Part shown: positions 14,449 to 15,394 of the stretch, in pieces
Numbering within the stretch: the stretch's first letter is position 1
Layout: each line of letters begins with the position of its first letter
Source: CAZOGW01 sp964579415
GTDB lineage: Bacteria > Actinomycetota > Acidimicrobiia > Spongiisociales > UBA5794
Direction of reading: 5' to 3'
Length of the DNA: 15,394 nucleotides
Assembly (NCBI GenBank): GCA_964579415.1
Contig: CAZOGW010000074.1
Span: 1 to 15,394 of the forward strand
Notes under the pieces: generated by a model
Seen by the model: the letters and a program-made list of their open reading frames with translations, nothing else
Databases searched by the model: none
Told to the model about the DNA's origin: nothing
Translations under genes and position numbers: made by a program

Positions 14449-15342
14449 ATGGTCTCCGACATCTTCGATCCCAGTGCCTGGGAGCCCGTCGCCGGCTTCG
14501 ACTTCGAGGACATCACCTACCACCGCGCCCGGGAGGTGGGTGCGGTTCGCATCGCCTTCGACCGGCCCGAGGTGCGCAACGCCTTCCGTCCCGGCACCGT
14601 CGACGAGCTCTACCAGGCCCTCGATCACGCCCGGATGACCTCCGACGTCGGCTGTGTGCTCCTCACCGGCAACGGACCCTCACCGAAGGACGGAGGCTGG
14701 GCCTTCTGCTCCGGTGGCGACCAGCGCATCCGGGGCGCCGACGGCTACAAATACGCCGGCGGTGAGGGCGATGTCGACCCGGCCCGGCTGGGACGGCTCC
14801 ACATCCTCGAGGTGCAGCGGCTGATCCGCTTCATGCCCAAGGTGGTGGTCGCCGTGGTCCCCGGCTGGGCGGTCGGCGGCGGGCACAGCCTGCACGTGGT
14901 GTGCGACCTGACACTGGCCAGCGCCGAGCACGCCGTGTTCAAGCAGACCGACGCCGACGTGGCCAGCTTCGACGGCGGCTACGGGTCGGCCCTGCTCGCC
15001 CGCCAGGTCGGCCAGAAGCGGGCGCGGGAGATCTTCTTCCTGGGACGTGATTACTCCGCCGCCGAGGCGCACGCCATGGGGATGGTCAACGCCGTCGTGC
15101 CGCACACCGACCTGGAGGAGGTTGCCCTGGAGTGGGCCGCCGAGATCACCGCCAAGAGCCCCACGGCGCAACGGATGCTCAAGTACGCCTTCAACCTCCC
15201 CGACGACGGCCTGGTGGGCCAACAGCTCTTCGCCGGTGAGGCCACCCGGCTCGCCTACGGCACCGACGAGGCCGTCGAGGGCCGCGACGCCTTCCTGGAG
15301 AAGCGGCGTCAGGATTACTCGCGGTTCCCGTGGCACTTCTGA
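14449..15342 (+). CDS. menB: 1,4-dihydroxy-2-naphthoyl-CoA synthase
   Basis: A 297-residue crotonase-fold enzyme that closes the naphthoate ring from o-succinylbenzoyl-CoA in menaquinone biosynthesis. Family hallmarks are strong: RPEVRNAFRPGTVDEL, the CoA and oxyanion region WAFCSGGDQRIRG, GWAVGGGHSLHVVCDLTLAS, then KQTDADVASFDGGYGSA with catalytic D175, and EGRDAFLEKRRQDYSRFPWHF at the C-terminus. Tyr270 in LAYGTDEAVEGRD matches the conserved late active-site tyrosine. The sequence reads closely like the mycobacterial enzyme, including its acidic insert before ARLGRLHILEVQRLIRFMPK. I chose ATG 14449 over the in-frame ATG at 14422, because the latter precedes the predicted -10 box. Divergent from the menE-like gene by 25 bp. 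Confidence 0.95.
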   Translation: MVSDIFDPSAWEPVAGFDFEDITYHRAREVGAVRIAFDRPEVRNAFRPGTVDELYQALDHARMTSDVGCVLLTGNGPSPKDGGWAFCSGGDQRIRGADGYKYAGGEGDVDPARLGRLHILEVQRLIRFMPKVVVAVVPGWAVGGGHSLHVVCDLTLASAEHAVFKQTDADVASFDGGYGSALLARQVGQKRAREIFFLGRDYSAAEAHAMGMVNAVVPHTDLEEVALEWAAEITAKSPTAQRMLKYAFNLPDDGLVGQQLFAGEATRLAYGTDEAVEGRDAFLEKRRQDYSRFPWHF

Positions 15343-15394
15343 GGCGAACCCAGGGTTCCCGACGCCGCTCAGCGACCTCCACAGCCCAAAGTTC

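Noticed and set aside
15343..15394. A short GAACC/GGTTC inverted repeat after menB as a terminator
   Set aside because: The stem is only about five pairs with a three-base loop and no T-run, and the window ends too soon to judge.

Overview
The window is high-GC, densely coded DNA that looks like a chromosomal segment of an actinobacterium. I favour a deep-branching class such as Acidimicrobiia. The pointers are the very GC-rich codon use, a lipoprotein with a Thr/Pro-rich linker, GTG and TTG starts, apparently leaderless genes with TAnnnT -10 boxes, and a MenB that reads closely like the mycobacterial type. This placement is inference. I see no phage, transposon, CRISPR, toxin-antitoxin or tRNA/rRNA signal, and most of the window is housekeeping and envelope genes.

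Layout, left to right. (1) 1-1514, + strand: the 3' part of a luciferase-like (probably F420-dependent) oxidoreductase, overlapping by 4 bp a PLP-dependent threonine/serine dehydratase-type enzyme. (2) 1521-5062, - strand: two 590-residue ABC exporter half-transporters overlapping by 4 bp. Their degenerate and intact ATP-site motifs are complementary, as expected of a heterodimeric multidrug/lipid-type exporter. (3) 5150-7640, + strand: a secreted PQQ-like beta-propeller lipoprotein followed 7 bp later by a membrane-anchored endonuclease/exonuclease/phosphatase-fold enzyme resembling VanJ/YafD. A long hairpin built of 7-bp repeats follows. (4) 7803-9345, + strand: a 69-residue Cys/His-rich small protein and a membrane-anchored HtrA-type serine protease with a TTG start. 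(5) 9346-9551: a 206-bp intergenic stretch with three successive hairpins, the last terminator-like, then four tandem 7-bp repeats. (6) 9552-13041, + strand: an M3A zinc oligopeptidase and a secreted LVIVD-type beta-propeller protein. (7) 13042-13124: a convergent-gene hairpin zone. (8) 13125-15342: divergent menE-like (-) and menB (+), consecutive steps of menaquinone biosynthesis, separated by only 25 bp with overlapping mirror-image -10 boxes. The final 52 bp after menB hold no feature I can support.

Functional themes. The middle of the window is biased to envelope work: an exporter, a lipoprotein, a membrane phosphoesterase-fold enzyme, a membrane HtrA protease and a secreted propeller. 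The right end supplies the respiratory quinone. I found no convincing new multi-gene system. The most unusual material is non-coding: the two heptamer-repeat loci, the structured stretch at 9380-9495, and the mirror-symmetric men promoter. The small Cys/His protein, with a hairpin over its ribosome binding site, also merits attention.
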